Below are positions 1-12,420 of a DNA stretch of 64,000 bases, in pieces (positions within the stretch are counted from its first letter, which is position 1; every line of letters begins with the position of its first letter). The translations under genes were made by a program, and so were the position numbers. Source of the DNA: Limnanthes douglasii subsp. nivea. Taxonomy: Eukaryota; Streptophyta; Magnoliopsida; Brassicales; Limnanthaceae. The DNA lies in assembly GCA_036936605.1 (NCBI GenBank), contig JAUPFV010000001.1:117374771-117438770 (forward strand), in the 5' to 3' direction. The notes under the pieces are model-generated. The model saw only the letters and a list, made by a program, of their open reading frames with translations, made no database searches and was not told where the DNA came from.

Positions 1-255
1 CTAAATGGATGGATGGGACATGAATTTCATTGATATATCTCTGGCATGGGTCACACCTTTTCACCAGCTCCTTAGCATCTTGCATTATAGATGGCCAGTA
101 ATAGCCAGCCAATAAAACTCTTTTTGTTAGAGCCCTGAATCCACAATGAGCTGACCCCTCACCATCATGTAATTCGGAGAGGACTATTTGAGATTCATCA
201 TCCCTCAAATATCGTAAAAGGGGTTTATTGTAAGACTTCTTATAAAGAACATCTC
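1..255 (-). pseudogene. Integrase N-terminal zinc-binding region (partial)
   Basis: Minus-strand translation of this stretch gives the HHCC-type zinc-binding region found at the N-terminus of retrotransposon integrases: His in ELHDGEGSAH, followed about 30 residues on by CDPCQ. The catalytic core would lie before position 1 and is not visible. The frame differs from that of the RNase H segment ending at 256, so a frameshift lies near 255. The family role is joining element cDNA to host DNA. This copy is inactive. Confidence 0.85.
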
Positions 256-1473
256 TTAGTATGATGAAACCACGAGCCTTGTATTTATTTTTCTTGCTAT
301 CGACTTGTACGGAGGCAAAATACCATCGGAGAGATAGTGCATAAGAGGAAACCTCCAATCTTGCGGTTGTTTCATCTGTACATCGAAAATTTCTTCCTCC
401 TTACCCATATTGAGTTGAATAGAAGGGTACTCCAGTATATGGATCCAAGGATATGACTGAGTATAGGCTATGGTTGCTAAGGAATCTGCTAGTTCATTTT
501 CTGTTCGGGGTATGTGCTCATAAACGATGCTTTTGAACTTAAGTGCCTCATTTTTAAGAAGAAGTAAGTATTTCACTAGTTGCTCTTTTTTAGCTTCGGA
601 TTGACCCTGTGTATGATGGATAAGAAGCTGGGAATCGCTCATCAACTTGACCCTTTTGGCTCCACAAATGAAAGCCAACTTCAAACCATCTATAGCAGCT
701 TCATATTCGGATTCATTGTTAGAGGCCCTAAAAGCAAAGCATATAGCCTGATACATTTTGTCACCATACGGAGAGGTCAAGCATACCCCTGCACCACATC
801 CCATAGTACTTGATCCACCATCTGTCCGGACAATCCAGACCTTTTTATCTTTCATCTCAGTCGTTTGCTCTGTATCCCTATCTGAGTGGAATTCAACTAA
901 GAAATCAACCACAGCCTGGGCTTTGATTGCTGTTCGAGGAGCAAAATCAATATCGAAGTCCCCCAACTCCACTGACCATTTAGTCACTCTACTTGAAATG
1001 TCTGCCTTTTGAAGAACATTCTTCAAGGGAAAGGATGTCCGGACGATAATAGGATAAGCCTGAAAATAAGGCCTCATCTTCCTTGCAGCAATTACCAAGG
1101 CTAATGCTAATTTTTCAAGATTTAAATAGCGTTTTTCTGCATCTATCAAGCTCTTGCTGATGTAGTACACCGGATGGGGGCAACTATCCACCTCTCTTAC
1201 CAATACAGCACTGATGGCACAACTGCAAACTACCAAGTATACGAAGAGTGTCTCTCCATCAACAGGTTTAAACAAAGTCTTGGGAGAGGACAAATGTTTC
1301 TTAATTTCATTGAAGGCCTCATCACACTGTGAAGTCCAGTCAAATCCCTTTGCACCCTTTAAAGTTTGAAAAAACGGGGAACATATGTCCGAAGACCTCG
1401 AGATGAATCGATCTAAAGCAGCCAACCTCCCAGTCAATCGTTGTACTTCTTTAATATTCCGAGGAGGCTCCAT
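256..1473 (-). pseudogene. Tandem RNase H domains (RNH + archaeal-type aRNH) of Tat pol
   Basis: 405 residues with no internal stop. The first half matches the RT thumb/connection and the usual gypsy RNase H (HPVYYISKSL followed by an AEKRYLNLEKLAL-type motif). Around residues 210-340 a second RNase H begins with VRTDGGSSTMGCGAG and continues through SNNESEYEA and SDSQLL to the IPRTENELADSLA end. The D, E, D acidic residues of RNase H are all visible in this second domain. Paired RNase H domains mark the Tat lineage. The open frame starts at an ATG straight after an in-frame TAA (1474-1476), so it is the downstream half of a polyprotein cut by a nonsense mutation rather than a separate gene. 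Confidence 0.9.
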
Positions 1474-2573
1474 TTAGAATAAAGCATTAAGCTGATTCAG
1501 ATCGGGCTGTATCCCTTGCTCACTTATTATATACCCCAGAAATTTCCCGGACTGCACTTCGAACACACATTTCTCTGGATTTAGCTTCAAATTTACTTTT
1601 ACTAAGTTAGAAAAAGTTTCTTGGAGATCCGCCAAGTGTAGTTCTTCATTCACACTTTTTACCATCATGTCATCAATGTATACTTCCATGTTTCTTCCAA
1701 TTTGATCAGCAAAGGCTTTGTTTACTAACCTCTGATAGGTAGCCCCAGAATTTTTAACCCAAATGGCATCACCTTGTAACAATGAAGACCCCTATCAGTG
1801 ACAAACGTGGTATGCTCCCGATCCTTTGGATCTACTTGAATCTGATTGTACCCGAAGAAGGCATCCATGAAAAACAGTAGCTTATTCCCAGCAGTGGAAA
1901 TCACAAGCTGATCCATCCGGGGGACCGGGTATAAATCTTTTGGGCAAGCCCTATTAAGATCTGTGAAGTCAATGCACATACGCCACTTGACATTTTTCTT
2001 TTTTACTAAGACCGGATTGGCTGTCCACAAAGGATACTGAGACTCCTTTATATGCCTCATTTTAGTAAGCCTGTCAACTTTTTGAACAATAACATCAGCC
2101 TTTTCCTTGGAAAAATCCCTTCTCTTTTGTACCACAGGTGCTATGTCTCTCCGGACGGATAGGTGATGTGATATAATATCTACTGGAACTCCGGTAACAT
2201 CAGCATTGCACCAAGAAAAAACATGTCGATGGTCTTTTAGGAACTTCAACATTTTACTCTTCAATTCGGATGGCATTTTGGACCCTATCTTAACACTTTT
2301 TCCTTCTTCCAAAGAATGTGTTTCAACTTCTTCAATCGGTATCAACACTCCAGGGGTCTCTCTGGGGTCATCAATTTCTCCCTCACCCCCAGAAAGCCCC
2401 TCAAACTGCTATTCTTCATTGGTACAAACTGCCCCCAACGTCCGTGGGGCCAGTGTTGTGGCATAACACTCTCTTGCAATCTTTTGGCTGCTCCGAACAA
2501 CTCCCACTTGTCCTTGAACATCATATTTCAAGCATTGGTGGACTGTGGAGGCTACTGCATGCATCCTAGAGAT
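1474..2573 (-). pseudogene. Reverse transcriptase region of Tat pol (frameshifted)
   Basis: Two overlapping minus-strand frames carry one RT domain. 1725-2348 holds the N-terminal half, with CIDFTDLNRACPKD, YPVPRMDQL and FFMDAFFGYNQI (the first catalytic Asp region), up to VMPFGLK. 1474-1782 continues in another frame with ATYQRLVNKAF and the YIDDMMV catalytic box. The frame shift therefore lies near 1740-1785, between those two motifs. Between 2348 and 2573 the linker from protease to RT is readable only by changing frame. The catalytic YIDD is intact, so the damage is frameshifts and one stop rather than loss of active-site residues. Confidence 0.9.
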
Positions 2574-4759
2574 TCAAGACCTCCTTAGAATAGCATTATA
2601 ACAAGTGGGACAATCCACCATAACAAAAAGTACTCTAACCATCTTCTTAAAAGGGCCCTTGCCCAACAAAACTTCCTCTTCGAACTCCCCGATCACATCT
2701 GCTGAGCTTCCAGTGAAACTTACAATTGATCTGTCCGAACGCTGGATTACGGCTGGATTTTTCATCTTTTTGTAAGAGGTTAAAAAGAGGATATTGGCTG
2801 AACTCCCAGTATCCACCAAGATTCGTCTTATGTCATTGCCCCCAATGGATGCTCCTATGGCAACAACATCTTCCTGAGGACCTGATATATCCCTTAAGTC
2901 ATCTTCATCAAAAACCATGAAGGAAAATGGAATCTGTGATTGATAGGAGGTCATGCCTTCCTCCAGCTGGGTAGCTAATGTATGAATGTGCCTCTTCCTT
3001 GAAGAAGCAGTGGGTGCTGTCATAGTATCCCCTCCAAAAATTGTGAGTGACTCAAAAAAGTTAATAAGCCCGGAGACTGTTTTACAACGTTCCTCAATGG
3101 CACCCACTCTATTTCGAGTTGGATTAGGATCCAAGTATTCCGACTCCACATCGAATCTTTCGATTATAACCATAGCTCCCTCCGGAGCGGAAGTGCCTGC
3201 ATTATTTGGACCAGACCGAGGAGCATTATCAAGCCTATTTCCTCCTCTTCTTTTGACATATTCCCCCAGCTTTCCTCTTTCAATTAAATTCTGGACTTCT
3301 TGCCTTAAAGCAATACAATCGTCGGTGGTATGGCTAGTGTCATTATGGTACTGACAGAAGGAATTGTTACGATGTTCCCTAAGAGATTGTAGTGCAGCCG
3401 GCCTTCTGTAGTGTATTTCTTCCTTTGTTTTGTTATAAATGGTGGCCACACTTTCTTTCAACTCAGCAAACCACTCCGGTTGAACCCAAGGCCCTCTCTT
3501 ATTTCTAGATTGTTGACTCTGGGCAGGCGCAGCTGGCTGAGACTGAGTTTTAGCTCTGTTATGACCCTGTTCGGTCTCCCTTGTCTTGTTCCCGGACTGA
3601 TTTTGGTTGGGGTTAGGTGCAACCGGGGCAGACCTCACCTGCCTGTGCACCCTAGTTTTCTTTGTTTCATCAACGTTAATTTTCTTTCTGACCTGATTCA
3701 GTAAACCTCCCCAAGTTATGGCTTTCTTTCTGGTCACTAAATCAGCCAAATTTCCAGGGTTTAAGCCTTGCCTTAAAGATACTATGACTACTTGCTCAAA
3801 GCAATCAGCCAACCCGTTTTTGGTGTTTACAAAACGACTTATATATTCTTTTAGTGATTCGTTCGGTTCTTGGGCAAAATGGATAACTGTGTCCCCATTT
3901 CCCTTCAATTCCTTACTTCCAACGAACTGCCTTCGAAAGGCCACCCAAACGGTATCGAAATTTCTAATGTAACCTTGTGGTAGGCTGTTATACCACTTCA
4001 GAGCACTCCCCGTAAAGGATTGGGAGAATGATCTACAGAGTAACTTGTCATCATCATCAAAATTCATCATGAAGTATTTAAATTGCTCCAAGTGGTTGTC
4101 TGGATCTTTACTGCCATCGTATTTATCCATTTTTATACTATTGAACCTCTTAGGGAGGTTTCCGGACAAGATCTTGGAAGAAAATGGAGATTGTCTCCAA
4201 TTCCGGCCACGACTGAAAACGATATCCTCATTGGGAGTTGCAAAGATACCTGGTTCATCATGGAAGGTAAAAGGATCCACCAGCATCTGATCTAGATGTC
4301 TCCGGCTATGGGATGATCTTTTGCTTATATTCCTCTTTAACTTCCCATGTCTATCCCTTTTTCTTGAATACTTTTTAATCAACTTATATTTATTATTAGA
4401 TCGACCCTCATCACTACTGGAGGATAAGGATTCTTCAACTCCATCTTCGTCCGAGGAGCTACTGGAGGACTCTGAGTCTGAATCAGAGCTCTCCACTGGT
4501 TTGGACCAGTGAGACTTTTGAAGCTAGCATGAGTCTTCTTCGTACTCACATGGGTCTTTGAAGGCTCATGCTCTCTAGGGTTGTCAGTATGATGAGCAGC
4601 TGATGCCTTTGACTTTTCTTTTATGCCCATCTTTACCTTTTCTGCCCTCAGAGCTTCTATCTCACCTTTTAATCTATCACGCTCCTCGATGGTGTATTCA
4701 TCATTTTCACCCACCACTTCAAGCAAAGCTGGTGGTACTTCTGGTGCGTCCGGATTCAT
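2574..4759 (-). pseudogene. gag-protease of Tat retrotransposon
   Basis: Gag begins at the ATG at 4759 and reads for about 85 residues with an acidic, Lys-rich helix. It then changes frame near 4500 into a long frame ending at 2574. That frame has the capsid-like region (MDKYDGSKDPDNHLEQF, then FTGSALKWYNSLP) and a knuckle-like CQYHNDTSHTTDDC segment. A retropepsin-type protease with the DTGSSANI active-site motif lies near 2790-2813. The frame stops just after YNAIL, inside the protease. A Ser/Asp-rich stretch (SSSSSDEDG type) follows the gag frame change. The GTG at the start of the long frame is not a real start codon. Confidence 0.88.
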
Positions 4760-4810
4760 TTGGACTGGTTTTTCTGATGGTTTTGAATGCTGAATTCAGG
4801 CACCATCGTG

Positions 4811-4828
4811 CTCCCATTGTGGTCGCCA
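4811..4828 (-). promoter_or_regulatory. Primer binding site of the Tat element
   Basis: On the minus strand the LTR ends in CA at 4835. After a short spacer comes TGGCGACCACAATGGGAG, with the TGG start expected for pairing to the CCA 3' end of a tRNA. Its place directly inside the LTR makes it the minus-strand cDNA primer site. The matching tRNA was not identified. Confidence 0.7.
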
Positions 4829-4834
4829 ATTTGG

Positions 4835-5224
4835 TGTGGTTTGTTTTTGTCTGAGGGTAAGTCTGTAATTTTTGTTTAGAATTTTGTGGAAGTTTGTGAG
4901 TATTTAATGTTTAGGGAGATTGTAGAGGGAGAATCGAGCAGTCTGGTTGTATTTAATTTTCATTACCCTCATTTAATGTTGGTGGTTGGGTATTTATACC
5001 CTTATATTTGGGCTTTATGGGCTTTCGGGTCGTGTTTAATGGACCCATTGGTTCTAAGTATGAGAACAGACAGCTTAGTCAAGAAGTGATTAGGTTTTAA
5101 GTACTTTAGTTATGTTCGAACAATCCATTGGATGATGGTGTCCGAACTGCCCTTGTCCGGTCAAGTAGACATTGTCCGAACTGACCCTGTCCGAAGTGTT
5201 GACAGAATCCGGACTCATCAAACA
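4835..5224 (-). repeat. 5' LTR of Tat element (about 390 bp)
   Basis: The LTR runs from TGTGGTTTG to ACTCATCAAACA on the plus strand, so it has the TG...CA ends of an LTR, with the PBS next to its low-coordinate end. It contains repeated TCCGAAC/TCCGGAC motifs near 5115-5215. A diverged copy with the same internal landmarks (GGTTGGGTATTTATACCC, GGGCTTTCGGGTC) stands alone at 27380-27756, which supports these ends. Confidence 0.85.
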
Positions 5225-8200
5225 TAAATCTAGGATCAATCAATTAATTTTGTAAGAATTAGGATTAATATTAATAGTAAATAATAAAAGAAAAAATAAA
5301 TATTATATATATATATATATATATATTACGCTGTAAATATCATTTACATAGTATTAATAACCCCATAACGAAAAAATTTAGCTCTTGCAGAGCATAATTC
5401 TGATAATAAAAATGGAAAAAAGAAGGGAAAAAAGAAGATAAAGTCCTAATTTTTTGTGTACTTTTTTCAATGGTCTTGTTGTCTCTTGTGTTTGTTGTGT
5501 GTGGGTTTTATTTATAGAAAAAAGTTATGGGAGGTTTTTGAAATGTTATTTCCTAAAAATAAAATCAAAAACTTTGTTTGGGTATGGTTTCTACTGCTCT
5601 AGAGATTAGGTGGAGCAACCTATCATAGCTTATTGATATCGGTGATATTTATATTCCTATCCGCATAGAGGGTTAAAAAGTCTGGACCTTGCTATGGTAG
5701 CCAAAACACACTCATGTGGAACTTTTCTAACATATTTTGAATATAGAGATGAATGAGACTTATGCTAATTGTGAATTCAAAGCGATGAATCAGACTTATG
5801 CTAATTGTGAGGTCAAATATCTGACAGATCTAGGGCATAGTGGTACATTCCTGCCAATGTCATTGTTCGACTATAAAATGTGTGTGAGACATCAATCAAC
5901 TTCGCGGCACACGAGGTATTATGTTTTATATTTTTGTTCAATAGAGTTCTTTTAAATCACCAATATGTGATGAAATAAGGCTATTGGTTATCTCGATAGT
6001 GGCCTATGGTCTGGCATACTATTCTTTTAAGATGAAAGAATTTATCTTATTAACTAGTATCAATTTAACTAATAAAAACCTTTACTTTTATATGTCATTG
6101 TAAACTGTCATAAAGTCATCACCAACCAACCTGATCTTAAAAAATTGTGGAAGTGTTACTTTATAATTTTTAACGATCATTGGAAGAGTGGCCAGTTTCT
6201 TAATTGACCCGTGATGCTTTGACATTGGTCACTCATAAGTAAGCAATTATTTTCCCTCCTTTATTTTTTTAGAACCACTATGAAACTTGTAGTTAATATT
6301 TATTTTTGTTTGTATGTGATTGTAAACTTTTTCTATTAGTTTCTCGAGTTATTGCAATCGATGAATAAAACATTTATTAGATTACTTAAATATCTATAAT
6401 TTGGTTGTAGTTTTGTTAGATTTTGCCTAGTATTTTAGGGTTTTGATTTTGATGTATCCATGGTTGTCGATGCATTTCCACCCACACTGGGTGCCTGGAA
6501 ATTCTGGATGGACATGCGTGGATTTTGAAAAATCAGGAACACATACGGCGTGATTTTGCATAATATCAGGCTTTATGTGTGTGTGATTTTGCACAAATGA
6601 TTATTATCCATAAAGAAGTCCAGACAATGACAACGCAATCGAATCTTGTTACATAGAGAGGAAAGGAGAATGTATATGAAGGTATACTTGCGTGTAAAAA
6701 AGAAAAATTGAGTTACAAGCAGACGTGCATAGGACGGTTGGCCCAAAAGATGGAGAAAGAGACTGCCAAGATAGCGCAAGATGGTTAAAAATATATGAAA
6801 ACCTTATGGGACCCGATAGCATAACTTATGCTTAAGTGGTTAGAAATTTGGTACATATGGTTCTTCGATTGTGTTATACTTGGTCGTCCAAGTTGTGTTA
6901 AAAAAATCTATTTTAGCTGGCTACTTACTATGAAGATAGACGGGCCAAATTGCAGTCTATATGGTGGTGACTGAACCCATGATAACGATCAAAGATCCAA
7001 TTCATGTGATGGGATTTATCTCTAACGAATATCATCTGACCATATAGAAAATATAAGATATTATTGCTAAGTTTATTCTTTTGTCACACCAGAATTGTGG
7101 CTACTAACTGGTTGTTGACAGAGCGTGCTAGACGACACATATAGCTTGGCACAAATAAGAAAGTTTTTTTTTCACTTTTTTGTTGATTTTTGTAAATTAA
7201 CATTATTGTTAATTGTGCATATGTTTAATATTTTTATGTGTTGCACAACATCTTGGATGTCTTATGAAACTTTAAACCCTTTCTTGAGATGATAGTCGAT
7301 CATTTAGAGGATGGTAGTCAGACTCAAGCAGAGAAATTGAGGTCGATCGTCTGATAGCTCTACAAATAAATATAGGCAATGAAGTTTCGACAAATTTGTG
7401 GGATTTCATAGAATAAGATTATTATCGGGTTCATAAGAACTTTCAGTTGACTCAACGACTAGCAATAAAGTATAAGGAATTTTATGAAGCTTGTGCGGTT
7501 GTGTTTTTTGTTAAAGAGGTACAAAATCATGACACTTTGCAGGCCACCAAGGAACAAGTTGAATTTAAATACTAGAGCCATAAGACCAAACAATTAGAAT
7601 TGAAAGAATTAAAACACCTTCGGAATCAAGGCAAAATCTAGAGACCAATATTGTTCTCAACATTAACAACGATTTTTTCTAATCTAAACTTGATTGGTTT
7701 TGGCTGTATGTCCTTCCAGCTCAATGATCCAACGATTTTTCTAATCTAAACTTTGATTGGTTTTGATTGGTTTTCGAACACCAAAGTTGGCCCTGGCCTA
7801 AACGAAGCTCAATGATAAAGAATAAGGAAGTGAATGAGAAAATGTTGTTCCCTAAAGTAAAATAGAGAAGACAAAAAAATGGCAGTATTTCCATACATAT
7901 TTTTTATTTGTATGTTGAACCCTGAGGAAAGGTGTTATATTTCCTAAGAACACTTAATAGTTAGTGAATATTTAAGTTTAATACAATCTTCTACTTTTAT
8001 TTATAAAATTGTGCTTCTATTATTTAAGACTATATAAAACTTACTTAGTGTTAGTCACACTATACTTAACTTAACTAATCATAAATCTAAACTGACATTT
8101 TGACGCCATGACACTTAGGTTTTGGTAAATAGTAATTTATGATTTTAGGTCTCGCAACACAAAGTTCATAGTCTAAGATGTAATTGATGGTCTAAAGTAC

Positions 8201-8690
8201 AAACTGATTCAGATAAACTCTTTTATCTACAGCTTTTAATAAAAAAATTTGGCTTCATCCTCCTAAAAACCTTAAAAACTAGCTATCGCCCGCTTCTTTA
8301 GATGGATCTGGATAAAAAAAAGAAAAATATTGCATAGTTTGGCTGAGCCTAGATGCATTTTATATTCCAAGTTTATTTAAGTTCATTTGTATGTTTTTAT
8401 AAACTAGCACTACATCAAGTACATCTGGCACTTTGTAGATCTGGAGGTCTCTCTTAGCGGAATGATCAATAAAAAATATAGAATGTCGATTAAGGATCTT
8501 GTATGCAGAGTACAAGTTTAAGATTTTATTTCAGACTTCATTACCTAAATTGTAAATGGAAAAATAGTTTTTTATTGAAAAATGTGTCTCATCAAAATAG
8601 TCATGCACTACAAATGAAGAGAATAATGTACTTTAGTTAAAAAATAAAAAGTAAAAAAAAATACAAAACATAACTTATATTACGTTACAT
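5225..8690. other. Gene-free AT-rich DNA
   Basis: No gene is supported. An (AT)n microsatellite lies at 5304-5326. A run on the + strand near 7420-7577 translates without a stop for about 45 codons (YKEFYEACAVVFF, then QATKEQVEFKY) and looks like worn coding DNA of unknown origin. Short imperfect repeats occur near 7665-7770. This interval could include the 3' UTR or LTR of the decayed Tat element that follows, but no LTR ends were found. Confidence 0.6.
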
Positions 8691-8699
8691 AATTTAAAA

Positions 8700-11600
8700 G
8701 TAAAAAAAATTAAGTTGTTTATGTTCCATGGATGACGCACTAGTTCACCTTCCTTATCAAGCAGTACATAGATTCCAAGCTTGACCTTGGTCGATATATT
8801 ATAGGGTCATTCCTAGTTCAGACCTAGTTTTCTATAAGCATTACCATTTATATTGAGGAGTAACAATCTAAGTACTTGATTGCATATCTCAAATCTATAA
8901 AACAAACATTCGAATTATATATACTTATCATTAGTGTTTTGTAGTGCTTCATGCGGAAGTGAGATTTAATGGGGTTCCATTTGAGTAGGTTAAGTTCAGC
9001 CTTACGACCTTCGACATTTTTTTCCTCACCATAATCAAATATTGAAAAAAAAATAGTATTTTGTTAGAGCTACATCTTACATTCCATACATAAAAGAAAA
9101 AAGAATTTCAATTATGGTTTTGTGTAAAGTGGTTCAGATCCATAAAACTTCTTGGAGTAAATCTTACCATTTATTGGTCGCACCATCGAATACACATATT
9201 ATGTCTTTTAATATCTTTATTTTATTCACCTTCACCTGACAATTTTCATGAGGGTAAAAAGGTGGCGATAAATTTTATATGATACCCTTGGTTTGAAAAA
9301 AAAATAGTAGGCAGACTTTTTGAAATTGTTGATTAATGTTAGTTGTGATAATCTGACGTACCCTATACCTACACTATATATTTATCTTGAGGAAATTTAT
9401 GACTTCCTTTGTCTGGATTTTGGCCAATTTTTTCGTTTATATCCATTTCGATAAATAATACATCGCTAATAAGGATATACTACAGACCACTTGAAGCCTT
9501 TAGTAAGGGTCCAACTAGGTCTGAATCAAACATGTCAAATAGAATTCCCTACGATATCACCTCAAAAACAAATTGTTGGGATTTGGATTGTGTTGGCGAA
9601 ACATTGGAATGTTTCACGATGTTTAAACTAGGCTTTATGATCTTCTAGAATGGTTGGTTAAACTTATCATGTCATGATAACTCGTCAATGTAACATTTTG
9701 TAGTTGTAATGTGCATCATTTCCGCATTGATTAAGTTATTCTAGAATAAATTTGAACTCATATAAGCATAAAAACCAGGAAGGGTATACTAAGACTTTTA
9801 TTGTATAATATTTTTACCAACCATACATATATTTACGAGAATTTTTACATGCTCTAGGCTTTCACTCAGTCGTCTAGGATGACCCATTCCATTAGGTAAG
9901 CTCCAATAGTAAAGCATGATATATCTCTTATTTTATGGAAGTTATTTTGGATATTTGGTTTGTACAAGAGATTCTTCCATGTTGTGATGTTTTAGCTTCT
10001 CCTATAAGGCCACCCACGATGTTGAATCAACACAATCCAAATAAGCGAGCGTGTTTGCTATCATGTTCTCAACTCGTGGTACTTGTATCTTAATATGAAA
10101 GATCTTTTAAGTATTGGATGACATTTTTTTGTTATGACTTGGACTAGAGCATGACTGATCACAAGTTGTGAGTTATTTAGAACCTTTAATTTTTAGGCTT
10201 CACATATATAAGCGACTTGCAGACCAACTATGGTTGTCTCATATCCAGTCTCATTATTGGAAACGGTGAAGCCAAACTTGATAAATTGATTTAATGTGCC
10301 ATGAAAAATAGATTAATATATTTATATACCATAACCTAAACTATTCGATCCATAATTAATTTGGACCACGCATGTTGGTTCAGGTTTATCTGTCGAAGGT
10401 AATGACCTCTCTAAATAATATTTTGTTATAAATATGATAGTGTACGAGCTTTGATGACAATGCATGGTCTGATTTTGACATCCAAATCCACAAGTTTTAC
10501 TTACCATCTCGTAAATCTACCAGATTTATCTTTTTTGTATAATATTTTTCAAAGAAAAAAAGGTTCAAGCGACTTGTGTCGATAATGAAAAAAAAATTAA
10601 TTTTACAAATACAAATAATAAAAAACTGGTTTGGATATTAACTTGTACGTCTTTGTTGATGCCAATGACTCTATCAGTTTTTAGCATCGACATCTTTTTA
10701 TCTTCTCATGATGTTCGACCAAATGATATGACTCGTGTGGGTCATCTATGTCTTCTAAAATTAATGAGGGTACGTTTATTTATATTGATTGAGTACTAGA
10801 GAAGAAAATTAGTGTTATCTACTATACTTTGGTTGATATCACCGACACACCACATATTAAAAATACTGATTGAACGTTGGTACAATTGCGTGCATCTGAC
10901 CAAGTCAAGTTCTATAAATAATTACATTATATGATGAAAGGGATATCAGTATTTATAAAAAAACATTGTATCTACTTTATATACTCCTACTAGTTCAGAA
11001 CCATCTCCAACTTCACCAACGACCATAGTGTATGTCCCTGTGAATCCAATCATGATTTTTTTAGGGATTCAAAAATGTCATGTCATGTATTTTATTGTAG
11101 GTTATCTTAAAAATGAAGTTGGTTGAACGTGAGGTGTCAGATATGAACTTTCATACTTATATTCTAAGGATGTTAGAAACAATCATGGTTGCAGTTTATT
11201 ATTTGGTGTTACAGTTTTTTGGAGATCATGGTTATCAAAGTTGAGTACTATATACGAATTTTGATGGAGTGCATTGAATTTTATCCCTAAGTTATATTTT
11301 GAGATCAATTATATGGCATGGTAGGAGGATTGTGTAATACCTGATAAATAGTCAATTATGACTATTGTTAGCATAATTTGGTGGTTGAGATTGAGTTCTA
11401 AGTATTCGTCAAGAGTATTATCATGTTCAGTGTTTTGAGAGCCCTAAATAGTTCAACTGCAATTGTAATTTAAAGAGGTTCAGCTTGATTCAATTTCTTG
11501 AGTTTAGTGATGACCGTCTTCCGTTCAGCCTAAGAGTTTCCTTTCACAAAATATATTATTCCCATCATCAATTAGGTTCCAAACCTTTTTTAGCGCTCGA

Positions 11601-12420
11601 TAGTCATGTGCTAGATGTCCTATATTATTGTGATATTTACTCAATATGTTCAAATAAAAATCTTTGGGAGTGATTTTTCTTTTTCGCTCTTGCGAAAATA
11701 GAACAAATCATTTTCATTATCAAAGTAACACTAACAGTTTTTCCAACTTTCTATAAAATCTTTAATCACCTCTCTTCATATTTTTGTTATCGATTATGCT
11801 CATACTTTTATTGTTTGTATTTTGTTGTTCAAATTTTGTTTGGGTATTTTCGAATGCTTAGAGTCTTGGATCGAAGCTACGATTAGTGGTTTATTTATAT
11901 TCATCATAATATGGATAGAAAGATATGCATTTGAAACCCCCATAAGTTGCATGCATATTATCTCATAAACCTTTATATGTGCATTATTTTAAGCTAACAT
12001 ATCGTCCAAGATTAAAAACAATTTTTTACAATATCCTCCACTAAAAGCCCCAATAGAATACCATGCTTATAAGCCACATATGCAACAATTTCATGATAGT
12101 TCCCTTTATTAGTATTTGTTCATAAAAATTTATTGGTTTACTCTGAAGGCTTTTACTAGACTCTTGCTTGCAACAGATGATGTAGTCTTTGTCACCCTAA
12201 ATGACTGTCCTTATGAACTGATCTTGAAAAACCGTTTATACTGTTTTAAATAATGTATCATTAGTTGTTTGAACCATGTGAGTGTTGTACTTCTAAATAT
12301 TAACTTGCATCCCGTTTGGAACTGAACATTTCCTTTTAAAACTACTCAATATGATGCTCATGGTCTCCAGTTCCGTCATACTTGTCAACTTGTAATGACT
12401 GAAATTTTGGTTGGATTACA
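8700..12420 (-). pseudogene. Decayed Tat-lineage retrotransposon, RT region apparently deleted
   Basis: Landmarks read on the minus strand, from high to low coordinate: gag motif VDKYDGTGDHEHHIE near 12340-12390 (compare MDKYDGSKDPDNHLE in the first element); the gag knuckle-like YHNNIGHLAHDYRAL near 11590-11660; a protease-like IGFTGTYTMV near 11030-11050; start of archaeal-type RNase H (VVQINYGSNSLGYG) near 10320-10370; its SNNETGYETTIVGLQ motif near 10200-10260; its end, IQVPRVENMIANTLAYLD, near 10035-10090; an integrase core-like DLVGPLLKASSG near 9490-9530; and the pol terminus GIYVLLDKEGELVRHPWN near 8705-8775. Stops and frame changes are everywhere. Protease and second RNase H are about 0.7 kb apart, against about 2 kb in the element at 1-5224, so RT and the first RNase H appear to be missing. 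Confidence 0.75.

Larger units (their letters stand above)
1..5224 (-). mobile_element. Ty3/gypsy LTR retrotransposon, Tat lineage, 3' part outside window
   Basis: Read on the minus strand, the order is LTR (4835-5224), primer binding site, gag, aspartic protease, reverse transcriptase, RNase H, a second RNase H and the start of integrase, which runs off the window at position 1. The order PR-RT-RH-INT is that of Ty3/gypsy. The extra, archaeal-type RNase H after the usual one is known from the Tat lineage (Tat, Ogre, Retand). The frame is broken near 4500, between 2574 and 2348, near 1780, by a TAA at 1474-1476 and near 255, so this copy cannot make its own proteins. Domains are still easy to read, so it is younger than the other Tat remnants here. 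A solo LTR of the same family lies at 27380-27756. Confidence 0.93.

Noticed and set aside
580..1012. Plus-strand open frames at 580-813 and 758-1012
   Set aside because: They lie antisense to the clear RNase H coding region of the Tat element and show no domain.
2206..4512. Many plus-strand frames across the gag-protease region
   Set aside because: Shadows of the minus-strand gag-protease frame; no independent domain.
5340..5560. Possible copia LTR with TATA on the minus strand (TTCTATAAATAAAACCC)
   Set aside because: No TG...CA ends, PBS or second copy was found.
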